From Pseudomonas japonica (GTDB lineage Bacteria > Pseudomonadota > Gammaproteobacteria > Pseudomonadales > Pseudomonadaceae): a stretch of 64,000 nucleotides of DNA. The stretch lies in contig NZ_FZOL01000024.1 in assembly GCF_900188455.1 (NCBI RefSeq), positions 50,234 to 114,233 on the forward strand, written 5' to 3'. Positions 54,910 to 63,265 of this stretch are shown here, one piece after another (the first letter of the stretch is position 1; each line of letters opens with the position of its first letter). The position numbers and the translations under genes are program-made. The notes under the pieces were generated by a model that saw nothing but the letters and a program-made list of their open reading frames with translations, was not told the origin of the DNA and searched no databases.

Positions 54910-55515
54910 ATGAATACCGCCACGCGCCTGGCCGCCTTGCCGCTACCCGCTGCCGCCGGCTCGCGCTTCGAGCGCAACCGCCCGCGGGCGCTGGAACTGT
55001 TCGCCGAGCGCGGCTTCGCCCAGGTCAGCCTGCGCGAGCTGGCGCGCCACCTGGAACTGACCGCCGGCTCGATCTACAACCACTGCGCGAGCAAGGAAGA
55101 GCTGCTGCTGGAGTTCATCGAGGAACACTACATGGCCTTGCTCGGACTGTTCGGCCGCCGCCCGCGCCAGGCATCCCCCGCCGCCACCCTCGACGACATC
55201 GCTCGCGAGCTGCTCGCCCTGTACGCGAGCCAGCCGGCGTACTTCCATCTGGCGCTGCGCGACGCCGTCTTCCTCGGCGCCGAACAGCGCCAGCAGGTCA
55301 CCCAACTGCGCCAACGCCTGGGCCAGAAGCTCGACGCCCTGCTGCTCGCCGCCGGCTTCGCCAACCCCGGCCGTCACGGTGTGCCGGCACTCGAACTGTT
55401 CGAGCACCTGCCGCTGTGGCTGGCCAGCCTGGACATCAGCGAGAGCCAGCGCCACGCCGCGCTGCTGCGCGCGCTCACAGCCCCCCTACACCCCCGTCAG
55501 GAGATCGGACCATGA
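54910..55515 (+). CDS. TetR-family regulator
   Basis: 201 residues from ATG 54910, preceded by GGAGG about 9 bp upstream. HTH: LFAERGFAQVSLRELARHLELTAGSIYNHCASKEELL (residues 30-66, as landmark). The C-terminal domain is TetR_C-like. It overlaps the next gene by ATGA, so it is probably in the same operon, unlike most TetR repressors, and likely responds to an acyl-CoA or fatty acid (inference from context). Confidence 0.9.
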   Translation: MNTATRLAALPLPAAAGSRFERNRPRALELFAERGFAQVSLRELARHLELTAGSIYNHCASKEELLLEFIEEHYMALLGLFGRRPRQASPAATLDDIARELLALYASQPAYFHLALRDAVFLGAEQRQQVTQLRQRLGQKLDALLLAAGFANPGRHGVPALELFEHLPLWLASLDISESQRHAALLRALTAPLHPRQEIGP

Positions 55516-57281
55516 CTGTCTACCAAGCGCCCATCCGCGATATCCACTACCTGCTCGAAGACGTCTTCGCCGCCGAGTCGGCCTGGGCAGCCTTGCCTGG
55601 CCTGGAGAGCCAGCCCGACGCCGGCATGGCCCGGGCCATTCTCGAAGAGGCCGGCAAGCTGGCCAGCCAGGTCCTGGCGCCGCTCAACCGCAGCGGCGAC
55701 GAGCAGGGCGCCCAGTGGAGCGAAGGCACCGTCAGCACCCCCAGCGGTTTCCGCGAGGCCTATGCCACCTACATCGAGGGAGGCTGGGTCGGCCTGTCCG
55801 GCAACCCGCGGCACGGCGGCATGGGCATGCCCAAGATGCTCGCCGTGCATGTCGAGGAAATGCTCTACGCGGCCAACGCCAGCTTCACCCTGTATTCCGT
55901 GCTGAGCAGCGGCGCCTGCCTGGCCATCGACACGCACGCCAGCGAGACGCTCAAGGCCACCTACCTGCCACCGATGTACGAAGGCCGCTGGGCCGGCTCC
56001 ATGTGCCTCACCGAGGCCCACGCCGGCACCGACCTGGGCCTGATCCGCACCCGCGCCGAACCCCGCGCCGACGGCAGCTACCGGGTCAGCGGCAGCAAGA
56101 TCTTCATCACCGGCGGCGAGCAGGACCTGACCGAAAACATCATCCACCTGGTGCTGGCACGCCTGCCGGACGCCCCGGCCGGCCCCAAGGGCATCTCGCT
56201 GTTCCTGGTGCCCAAGGTGCTGGTGAACGCCGACGGCAGCCTCGGCGCGCGCAACGCAGTGAGCTGCGGCTCCATCGAACACAAGATGGGCATCAAGGCC
56301 TCGGCCACCTGCGTGATGAACTTCGACGGTGCCGTCGGCTGGCTGGTCGGCGCGCCGAACAAGGGCCTGGCGGCGATGTTCACCATGATGAACTACGAGC
56401 GCCTGTCGATCGGCATCCAGGGCACCGGCTGCGCCGAGGCGTCGTACCAGGCCGCGGTGCGGTACGCCCGCGAGCGCCTGCAGAGCCGCGCCCCCAGCGG
56501 TCCGCAGGCGCAGGACCAACCCGCCGACCCGATCATTCACCACCCCGACGTGCGGCGCATGCTGCTGACCATCAAGGCCCTGACCGAAGGCGGCCGCGCC
56601 CTGGCCACCTACCTCGGCGCCTGGCTCGACCAGGCCAGGTATGCCGACGACGAGCACGACCGCGCCGCCGCCCAGGCCCGGGTGGCACTGCTCACCCCGG
56701 TGGCCAAGGCGTTCTTCACCGACACCGGGCTGGAAAGCTGCATCCATGGCCAGCAGGTGTTCGGCGGCCACGGCTATATCCGCGAATGGGGCCAGGAACA
56801 GTTGGTCCGCGATGTGCGCATCGCGCAGATCTACGAAGGCACCAACGGCATCCAGGCCCTCGACCTGCTCGGGCGCAAGGTGCTGGCCGATGCTGGCGCG
56901 GCGCTCGAAGCGTTTCTCGGCGAGATCCGCGACTACGCCAGCAGCGCGGTGGAATACCGCGAGCAACTGCTCGGCGCCGTGCAGCGCCTGCAGGACACCA
57001 GCCACTGGGTCGCCGGACAGGCTGCCGCCGACCCGCGTCAGGTCGGTGCCGCCTCGGTGGAATACCTGCACCTGTTCGGTTACGTCGCCTATGCCTACCT
57101 GTGGTCGAAGATGGCCACGACCTCCCGCGCCAGGCAGGCGGAGGACCCGGCCTTCCACACGGCCAAGCTGGCCACCGCGCAGTTCTTCTTCGAGCGTCTG
57201 CTGCCGCGCATCGACGGTCTGGACGCCTGCCTGCGCGGCGGCGTCGCCAGCCTGTATGCGCTGGACCCCGAGCAATTCTGA
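55512..57281 (+). CDS. Acyl-CoA dehydrogenase (long, DmdC/FadE-like form)
   Basis: 589 residues from ATG 55512. Four regions: an N-terminal helical extension (about 1-60), ACAD_N/M with the FAD motif CLTEAHAGTDLG, a C-terminal helical domain with MNYERLSIGIQGTG and QVFGGHGYIREWGQEQLVRD, then an extra C-terminal domain of about 130 residues. The catalytic base region IAQIYEGTNGIQALDL is intact. The family includes dehydrogenases for methylthiopropionyl-CoA and for short or branched acyl-CoAs; the exact substrate is open. Confidence 0.93.
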   Translation: MTVYQAPIRDIHYLLEDVFAAESAWAALPGLESQPDAGMARAILEEAGKLASQVLAPLNRSGDEQGAQWSEGTVSTPSGFREAYATYIEGGWVGLSGNPRHGGMGMPKMLAVHVEEMLYAANASFTLYSVLSSGACLAIDTHASETLKATYLPPMYEGRWAGSMCLTEAHAGTDLGLIRTRAEPRADGSYRVSGSKIFITGGEQDLTENIIHLVLARLPDAPAGPKGISLFLVPKVLVNADGSLGARNAVSCGSIEHKMGIKASATCVMNFDGAVGWLVGAPNKGLAAMFTMMNYERLSIGIQGTGCAEASYQAAVRYARERLQSRAPSGPQAQDQPADPIIHHPDVRRMLLTIKALTEGGRALATYLGAWLDQARYADDEHDRAAAQARVALLTPVAKAFFTDTGLESCIHGQQVFGGHGYIREWGQEQLVRDVRIAQIYEGTNGIQALDLLGRKVLADAGAALEAFLGEIRDYASSAVEYREQLLGAVQRLQDTSHWVAGQAAADPRQVGAASVEYLHLFGYVAYAYLWSKMATTSRARQAEDPAFHTAKLATAQFFFERLLPRIDGLDACLRGGVASLYALDPEQF

Positions 57282-57394
57282 GCGCCCCCCATCCGCCCCC
57301 CGATCGCAGGGGGCGTGTCACCCGGGATTTTCCCTAACCTCGTCCTGTCGCCCGGGCAGTTTCGCCTGGGCGGCGGCCATCCAAGGAATCCCTC

Positions 57395-58342
57395 ATGACA
57401 AGAAAAACAGTAACGGTATTCTCGGCCACCGGTGTCGCCGGAACGGCTTGTGTCGAAGAACTGCTTGCCCAGGACCTGTTCGATGTTCGCGTGCTGCTGC
57501 GCCAGGGCGAAGCGCCGGAGAAATCCTCCCTGGGAATCACCCAGGCCGCCTCGGCGAAACAGCGCAAGTGGGCGGACTGGCAGGCCCGCGGCGTCGAGCT
57601 GCGGGAAGCGGACTGCGCCAGCAACGAGTCGCTGATTCCCGCCCTGCGCGGCACCGACTACCTGGTGTCGTGCGTGCCGCTGAGCGCCACCGAAGCCCAG
57701 TACCCGCTTGTGCACGCCGCGCGCGAGGCCGGCGTGGAACGCTTCGTGCCCTCCGAGTTCGGCTTCATCTACGAATGGGAAGCCCAGCAGACCACCAGCA
57801 CCGTGCACAGCCGCACCGCCCGGCAGAAGGTGTTCATCCGCCGCATGATCGAGCTGGCCGGCATGGACTTCACCATCATTCCGGCGGGCCTGTGGCCCGA
57901 GTACTACATGCTGGAACCGATCGGCATCATGGGCGACGGCACGCAGAAGGTGGCCTGGTCGAGCGGCACGGACCTGGGTCGCATCATCCCCCATGTGCTG
58001 GCCCACCCGGCCTCGCGCAATGCCGTCTGCCCGGTGGCGGCCAGCGCTTACTGCAGTTGGGACGAACTGCTCGAGGTGCGCGAACGGGTGCTCGGACGCC
58101 CGGTGGCGCGGCGCTACCTGGATCACCAGCAGTGGAAACAGGCCCACGACGCGGCCAGCGATGGCCCGATGAAAACCCTGCTCGGCATCGGCGTCGCCGC
58201 CACCGGGCAAGCCGAAGGCATGCCGCTGTGGGGCAACTGGAACGGCCTGCACCTGCCGCGGTTCGAGGGCACCCCGCTGGAGCGCCTGTTCCTCGACTAC
58301 ATCGAACCGTTCACCGCGGATCTGCGCCAGGCCCTGGCCTGA
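57395..58342 (+). CDS. NmrA/isoflavone-reductase-like NAD(P)-binding protein
   Basis: 315 residues. Atypical short-chain dehydrogenase fold: N-terminal loop SATGVAGTACVEELL for NADPH, and LVHAAREAGVERFVPSEFGFIYEW, the typical NmrA/PCBER segment. No catalytic SDR YxxxK is visible. Either a reductase of an unsaturated compound or an NADP sensor. It lies 113 bp after the acyl-CoA dehydrogenase and 29 bp before a small membrane protein gene, with AAGGAA before the ATG. Confidence 0.82.
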   Translation: MTRKTVTVFSATGVAGTACVEELLAQDLFDVRVLLRQGEAPEKSSLGITQAASAKQRKWADWQARGVELREADCASNESLIPALRGTDYLVSCVPLSATEAQYPLVHAAREAGVERFVPSEFGFIYEWEAQQTTSTVHSRTARQKVFIRRMIELAGMDFTIIPAGLWPEYYMLEPIGIMGDGTQKVAWSSGTDLGRIIPHVLAHPASRNAVCPVAASAYCSWDELLEVRERVLGRPVARRYLDHQQWKQAHDAASDGPMKTLLGIGVAATGQAEGMPLWGNWNGLHLPRFEGTPLERLFLDYIEPFTADLRQALA

Positions 58343-58371
58343 ACCCCACCCACTCGCGAGAGGATCTCTCC

Positions 58372-58743
58372 ATGTACACCCATGCCCGCTGGCTCATGGG
58401 TAGCGCCGCCCTGTTCAACTGGGCGGTGGTACTCGGCTTGCTGTTCTTCGACGAGCGCCTGGCGCCGCTGCTCGGCCTCGACCCCAGCAGCGGCAGCAAC
58501 CTGGCCCTGCGCGACCTGGCCCTGGTGCTGATCGCCACGTTCGGCGGTGCCTACCTCCACGCCGCGCTCGATCCCGTGCGCGGGCGTCCCTACATCGTCC
58601 TCGGCGCCATCGGCAAAGCCCTGGTGGCGCTGGCCATCTACAGCCACTGGGCGCTGGGCCACATCACCTGGCAACTGCCGGCGCTGGTGGCCGGCGACGT
58701 GATCTACAGCCTGCTGTTCATCCACTTCCTGCGTCGCTACTGA
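58372..58743 (+). CDS. Small four-helix membrane protein
   Basis: 123 residues from ATG 58372. Four hydrophobic segments (about 10-30, 48-66, 72-92 and 100-120) with short loops; ends LFIHFLRRY. No known catalytic motif. The layout resembles small inner-membrane proteins found beside NmrA-like reductases. Likely co-transcribed with the upstream gene; function unknown. Confidence 0.75.
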   Translation: MYTHARWLMGSAALFNWAVVLGLLFFDERLAPLLGLDPSSGSNLALRDLALVLIATFGGAYLHAALDPVRGRPYIVLGAIGKALVALAIYSHWALGHITWQLPALVAGDVIYSLLFIHFLRRY

Positions 58744-58845
58744 CGTCCCGATCGGGGTGGGCTATAGGCCCGCCCCGATGCTTGCGCTACAGTTTCAGGC
58801 GCGCTCGACGCACCTGGTATAACAAAAAGAAAGCAGGCCATTGCC

Positions 58846-61629
58846 GTGTTGATTACCAAACTGCTGCCCCCGCGCTACCACCACGTCCCGCTGCTGCGCG
58901 AGCGTCTGCTGGAACGCCTGAACAACGTCGCCTTCCAGGCCTTGATACCGCTGCGCGCGCCCGGCGGCTTCGGCAAGACCACCCTGCTCGCGCAATGGCG
59001 CAAGACCCTCATCGAACAGGGTCACAAGGTCGGCTGGATCAACCTCGACGAGACCGACAACGAGGAGAACCAGTTCCTCGGCTACTGGCTCGCCGCGCTT
59101 GACCAGGCCGAATGCCCCGTGCCGCGACAGCTGGTCGATACCTACGAGCGGGGCCGCCCCGAAACCCTGGACAACTTCCTCACCGTGCTGGTCAACGTGC
59201 TCGCCGAGTTCGAGCACGAGCTGTACCTGATCCTCGACGACTACCACAGCATCGACAATCCACGCCTGCACGAACTGCTCGGGCGTGTGGTGAAGTACGC
59301 CCCGGCCAACTTCCATCTGGTGATCAGCTCGCGTACCGAACTGCCGGCCTGCCTTGAGGGCACCCGGCAACGCAGCCGCGGCAACGAGCTCAACGTGCGC
59401 AGCCTGCGCTTCTCCGAAAGCGAGACCCAGGCGTTTCTCGGCGAACGCATGAAGGAGCCGTTCAGCGCCGACTCCTGCCGCGCCCTGTTCGAGGCCACCG
59501 AGGGCTGGATCGCCGGCATCCAGATGCTGGTGCTGTCCAACGAGCGCAAGGACCCGGACTTCGCCGACTGGTCCAAGGGCCTCTACCCGCTGGCCGAAAC
59601 CATCCTCGAAAACACCCTCAGCGTTCTCCCGCGGGAAACCCAGGACCTGCTGCTGCGCCTGTCGGTGCTGGATCGCTTCAACGTCGAGCTGTGCGAAGAG
59701 GTGCTGGGCGTACGCAATGCCCAATGCATTCTCGAAGGCCTGGCCGCCGACGGCCTGTTGCTGGTGCCGCTGGACCACGACGAGAAGTGGTACCGCTTCC
59801 ACGCGCTGTTCGGCGAACACCTGCGCCAGCGCCTGGCCGAACGCGTGGTGGCCAGCCTCGGCGACCTGCACCAGCGCGCCCGACACTGGCTGGAGAGCGA
59901 CAACCCGCGACAGCGCTCCAACCTCTCCGCCTTTCTGCGTGAGTGCCGCAGCGAACTGAATGCCATCGACCTGCCCTCCTTCCACTACCGCGCCAGCCTG
60001 TGGTTCGAGCGCCGCGGTCACCTGGTCGAAGCGGTGCACCACGCGCTGGCCTCTGAAGGCGAAGAGCGCGCCTACGACCTCATCGACCGCTGCGTGATGA
60101 CCGTGCTCGCCACGGGCGACTTCAACACCATCCTGGCCTGGACCGACAAGGTGCCGGCGGCGGAACTGACCCGCCGCGGGCACCTGCGCGTGGCGCGCTT
60201 CTGGGCCCTGGTGCTGGGTGGCCTGCACCTGCAGAGCGCGCACCAGGAACTGCGCGACCTGCAGCAGGCGGTCGATGTCCAGGGTGGCATCAGCGCTTTC
60301 GAATACCAGGTCTGCCAGCGCACCTTCGACGCCCTCAGCGGCAACAGCCCGTCCGCCCTCGGGCTGCTCGAACACTGGCCGCCCAGCGGCGACCCCTACC
60401 ACAACGGCGTGGCCTGCAACGCGCTGATCTATGCCCTGGCCAGCGCCGGGCGCTACGACGACGTACCGAATATCCTCAGCCATCACCCGGAACCGCCGCC
60501 CAGCGCCACCCGCGGCCTGACCTATGCCTACCGGCAGTCGTTCATCGGCTGGATACAGTTCCTCAAGGGCAACCTCAGCCGTGCCAGCGCCAGCCTGAGC
60601 GAAGCGCTGTTCCGCCTCGACGAGTGTTTCGGCCGACGCTCGGCGCCCGCCTGTGTGGTCGCCGGCTACCTCGCCGAAGTGCTCTACGAGAGCAACGACC
60701 TCGACGCCCTGAAGAGCCTGCTCAGCGGGCGCATCGAAGTGATGAACGAGCGGGTGTTCTTCGAGAGCTACCTGCGCGCCTTGCTGGCCGGCGCGCGCCT
60801 GCTCTTCCTGGAGGGCAACGTCGACGGTGCCAGCGAGTTGCTGGAGCGCCTGCAACTGTTCGGCCGCAGCACCGGCCTGCAACGGACGACCGCTGCCGCC
60901 CTGGCCGAACGCATCCGCCTGTACCTGCACAGCGGCGACCTTCAGGCCGGCAAGCGCCTGCAGACCCGGCTGGACACCCTGGCGGAGCGGCCCGACGCGG
61001 CGCTGACCCCGTCGGCGATGGGCAGCAACTTCGACGTGCCGGTGCTCGCCATCCTCTCGCGAGCGCGCATTGCCCTGGCCGAGGGCCTGCCGCAATGCGC
61101 GCTGGACGAACTGGCGCCCCTGCGCGAACTGACTCCGGACGTACGCCTGGACTACTGCGTGAAGGTGCGCTTGCTGCACTGCCTGGCCCTGTACCAGCTC
61201 GACGACACGGGTTGGCGCGAAGCGCTGCTGGAACTGCTGGAAGTCAGCGCGCGCTGCCAGATGCTGCGCAGCCTGTGCGACGAGCTGCCGCAAGTGCAGC
61301 GGATGCTGATGGAAATGAGCGGCGAGCTGCCCTCCTCCGCGCTGGAGGAATACCTGGCGCAAGTCCTTGCCGGCCTTCAGCGGCCACGCATGGAGCAGCC
61401 GGTACGCCAGCACTCCGAGTACAACCTCAGTGGCCGCGAGCAGGACATCCTCGACCTGCTGGTGCAGGGCATGCCGAACAAGCGCATCGCCCTGGCGCTG
61501 AACATCTCGGCGGAGACCGTGAAGTGGTATCTGAAGAAGCTGTTCGCCAAGCTCAACGTCAGCGACCGGGTGCATGCGATCGACAAGGCGCGTCGGGAGA
61601 AGTTGGTGGGTGAGCGGAATTCGGGGTGA
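58846..61629 (+). CDS. MalT/LuxR-type ATP-dependent transcriptional activator
   Basis: 927 residues from GTG 58846. N-terminal STAND-type ATPase with Walker A APGGFGKTT and Walker B-like LYLILDDYH. A long helical TPR-like sensor region (about 400-840) follows. The C-terminal LuxR helix-turn-helix is LSGREQDILDLLVQGMPNKRIALALNISAETVKWYL. Binding of inducer and ATP should drive oligomerisation as in MalT. Candidate activator of the preceding acyl-CoA dehydrogenase/NmrA genes; the inducer is unknown. No neighbouring target is obvious on the other side. Confidence 0.92.
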   Translation: MLITKLLPPRYHHVPLLRERLLERLNNVAFQALIPLRAPGGFGKTTLLAQWRKTLIEQGHKVGWINLDETDNEENQFLGYWLAALDQAECPVPRQLVDTYERGRPETLDNFLTVLVNVLAEFEHELYLILDDYHSIDNPRLHELLGRVVKYAPANFHLVISSRTELPACLEGTRQRSRGNELNVRSLRFSESETQAFLGERMKEPFSADSCRALFEATEGWIAGIQMLVLSNERKDPDFADWSKGLYPLAETILENTLSVLPRETQDLLLRLSVLDRFNVELCEEVLGVRNAQCILEGLAADGLLLVPLDHDEKWYRFHALFGEHLRQRLAERVVASLGDLHQRARHWLESDNPRQRSNLSAFLRECRSELNAIDLPSFHYRASLWFERRGHLVEAVHHALASEGEERAYDLIDRCVMTVLATGDFNTILAWTDKVPAAELTRRGHLRVARFWALVLGGLHLQSAHQELRDLQQAVDVQGGISAFEYQVCQRTFDALSGNSPSALGLLEHWPPSGDPYHNGVACNALIYALASAGRYDDVPNILSHHPEPPPSATRGLTYAYRQSFIGWIQFLKGNLSRASASLSEALFRLDECFGRRSAPACVVAGYLAEVLYESNDLDALKSLLSGRIEVMNERVFFESYLRALLAGARLLFLEGNVDGASELLERLQLFGRSTGLQRTTAAALAERIRLYLHSGDLQAGKRLQTRLDTLAERPDAALTPSAMGSNFDVPVLAILSRARIALAEGLPQCALDELAPLRELTPDVRLDYCVKVRLLHCLALYQLDDTGWREALLELLEVSARCQMLRSLCDELPQVQRMLMEMSGELPSSALEEYLAQVLAGLQRPRMEQPVRQHSEYNLSGREQDILDLLVQGMPNKRIALALNISAETVKWYLKKLFAKLNVSDRVHAIDKARREKLVGERNSG

Positions 61630-61737
61630 TCGACCCGGGTGGGGCCTTGGGGGTCGTGTCGCCGCCTGCAATGGATCAGCTCGCGACAGCGCCACCGCCA
61701 TTCAACCCCAAACTCCCTGTATCCCGTGAAGCCCCCC

Positions 61738-61768
61738 AAAAAAGCCCCCGACCTCACGGCCGGGGGCT
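61738..61768 (-). terminator. Terminator of the TonB-receptor tail (copy 1)
   Basis: AGCCCCCG-type stem (61743-61753 with 61758-61768, one mismatch) with a six-residue T tract on the minus strand. A near-identical hairpin occurs at 62622-62651. Confidence 0.88.
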
Positions 61769-61789
61769 TCTGCCTGCATCAGACAAGGA

Positions 61790-61838
61790 TCAGAAATCCC
61801 CGCGCAGGTTCAGCATGTAGTTGCGTGGCTCGCCAGTT
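61790..61838 (-). pseudogene. C-terminal remnant of a TonB-dependent receptor (copy 1)
   Basis: The minus strand encodes GEPRNYMLNLRGDF and a stop, the classic last beta strand of a TonB-dependent outer-membrane receptor, followed by a terminator. No receptor sequence extends upstream; instead an immunity-gene remnant begins. It is a tail left behind by recombination. Confidence 0.75.
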
Positions 61839-61862
61839 GGTGTCTCACAGCGTCTGTTGAGC

Positions 61863-61935
61863 TCAATCGTGCCCTTTGTCGATCAAGCGAAACGCAAGGC
61901 CGGAAGCAGATTTGTCTGTCGTGAGTTGGATTGAC
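61863..61935 (-). pseudogene. 3' remnant of an immunity-type gene
   Basis: The minus strand encodes IQLTTDKSASGLAFRLIDKGHD and a stop, nearly identical to the C terminus of the intact immunity-type gene at 62783-63265 (SASGLAFRLIDKGHD). The upstream part is missing, so this is the end of a third family member that fused to the next gene's downstream region. Confidence 0.8.
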
Positions 61936-61944
61936 CGACTCTTA

Positions 61945-62433
61945 TCAATCATCCGCAGCATCAAGTAGGCAGAAGGACAAGCCAGATACTGTTTGATCTG
62001 CAAGATATTGAATGGCGACTTCGGCATTAGGGTGTATGGAGTCATGCAGGCGATAGGCATCCCAGCCGCCCGTTAAACCGATCAGAGGCATCTTGACCGG
62101 CCCCTTTGATTGATAGGGTTCGCCAAACTTGGCGCGGACTGTTTGTTTGGTCATCTCAAGGGTAAAAGGATTCGGTAGTTCTCCTTTATATGCTGGAACC
62201 GTCGCCATTCGTCCTTTCAAGGTGACGACGATGCGCTCGAGCTTCATCGTTTTTGCTTGAAACCAAAGTTCAATGCCAGGGACAGGCTTTGATATGAATT
62301 CTTCGGCTACCCCTTCTCTTGGGGATGGAATAAGTGATTCATTTATCCTGACACCTGCCGCAACCAGCCCCTGAAAGGTTTGCCCTAACCCTGCAACCCA
62401 TCGATCAATCTCTTTAGCGCTCATCAGTACCAT
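61945..62433 (-). CDS. Immunity-type protein, paralogue 2
   Basis: 162 residues starting MVLMSAKEIDRWV, with the next ATG at the MSAKEI residue equally plausible. Paralogue of the gene at 62783: shared KEI...LG.T..LVAAG, PGIELWFQA, LERIVVTL, KGPVKMP, GGWDAYRL and HPNAEVAIQ. Base composition is clearly lower in G+C than the core genes. No signal peptide; a cytosolic immunity protein for a bacteriocin is the natural reading, and it resembles the DUF6392-type family (from memory). Confidence 0.75.
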   Translation of the reverse strand: MVLMSAKEIDRWVAGLGQTFQGLVAAGVRINESLIPSPREGVAEEFISKPVPGIELWFQAKTMKLERIVVTLKGRMATVPAYKGELPNPFTLEMTKQTVRAKFGEPYQSKGPVKMPLIGLTGGWDAYRLHDSIHPNAEVAIQYLADQTVSGLSFCLLDAADD

Positions 62434-62465
62434 CCGTTTCTTTCATTGTGGTGCTTTGGCCCTAT

Positions 62466-62604
62466 CGCTGCATGGGCATCTACACATCTTTGAAGGCTTG
62501 CCGGGAACCGCATCAAGGCTGCCGGGTGCTTGCCGTGACAGGTGCGGCGCTTGATCTGGAGGGCGCTGCAAGGCCTGAGACAGATACTTGGCAGCCTTGA
62601 TGCG
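62466..62604. repeat. Dispersed palindromic repeat (copy at bacteriocin locus)
   Basis: ATCTACACATCTTTGAAGGC at 62470 matches the left flank of the 20-kb element. Arms CGCATCAAGGCTGCC (about 62508) and GGCAGCCTTGATGCG (about 62590) are perfect inverted repeats. It lies between immunity paralogue 2 and the receptor-tail copy 2, in the 349-bp gap. Confidence 0.75.
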
Positions 62605-62621
62605 ATTTCCGGTCAGCCCCC

Positions 62622-62721
62622 AAAAAGCCCCCGACCTCACGACCGGGGGCTTCTGTCTGCATCACCCGAGGATCGGATATCCCCGCGCAGGGTCAGCATG
62701 TAGTTGCGTAGTTCGCCGTAC
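62622..62721 (-). pseudogene. TonB-receptor tail and terminator (copy 2)
   Basis: A hairpin at 62622-62651 matches the terminator at 61738. Upstream of it the minus strand encodes YGELRNYMLTLRGDI without the stop, a degenerate second copy of the receptor tail at 61790. The flanking DNA up to 62782 is also similar to 61838-61862 except for about 36 extra bases here, so a unit of roughly 200 bp was duplicated. Confidence 0.75.
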
Positions 62722-62782
62722 AGGCGATGGGGTTGCGTCCTGTGTGACCAAGTCAGTTGGTGTCTCACAGTGTCTGTTGAGT

Positions 62783-63265
62783 TCAATCGTGTCCTTTGTC
62801 GATCAGGCGAAACGCCAAACCGGAAGCAGATCTGTCTTCACGAAATTGAATAGCAACCTCCGCGTTGGGGTGTATGGTTTGATCAAGACGGTACGCATCC
62901 CACCCCCCAGTCATGCCAAAAGGAGGCGGAAGTTTGGCTGGGCCTTTTGAGTGATCTGGCTTGCCAAGTTTTTCATGAATACTTACTTGGTCCATCTTGT
63001 GCGTAAAGGGTATCGGTAGTTCGCCAGAGTAGACGGAAGTGCCCTCAGTCCGAGCTATTAAAGTAATCACGATTCTTTCCAGTCTGGTCGTCTCCGCCCA
63101 GAACCATAGTTCCATGCCTGGCGCCGGTTTGTAGATTAGGTCCTCATTTTCCCCCTCTTTGAATAGAGGGATCAAAGCTCTATCCTGGATCTGTCCAGCT
63201 GCAACGAGATCTTTGTAGGTGCGACCCAGGCTACTGACCAGGTTAATGATTTCTTTGGCATTCAT
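62783..63265 (-). CDS. Immunity-type protein, paralogue 1
   Basis: 160 residues. Its ATG directly follows the toxin stop with no gap, the position of a cognate immunity gene. Contains PGMELWFWAE, LERIVITL, GGWDAYRL and HPNAEVAIQF, shared with paralogue 2. It should bind and neutralise the C-terminal toxin domain of the upstream gene in the producing cell. Confidence 0.82.
   Translation of the reverse strand: MNAKEIINLVSSLGRTYKDLVAAGQIQDRALIPLFKEGENEDLIYKPAPGMELWFWAETTRLERIVITLIARTEGTSVYSGELPIPFTHKMDQVSIHEKLGKPDHSKGPAKLPPPFGMTGGWDAYRLDQTIHPNAEVAIQFREDRSASGLAFRLIDKGHD

Noticed and set aside
54777..55511. N-terminal extension of the acyl-CoA dehydrogenase frame
   Set aside because: It overlaps the TetR gene in another frame; family alignment supports the ATG at 55512.
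62434..62782. Short plus-strand frames around 62588-62950
   Set aside because: They cross the terminator, receptor-tail remnant and repeat, and lie antisense to the immunity gene; no plausible product.
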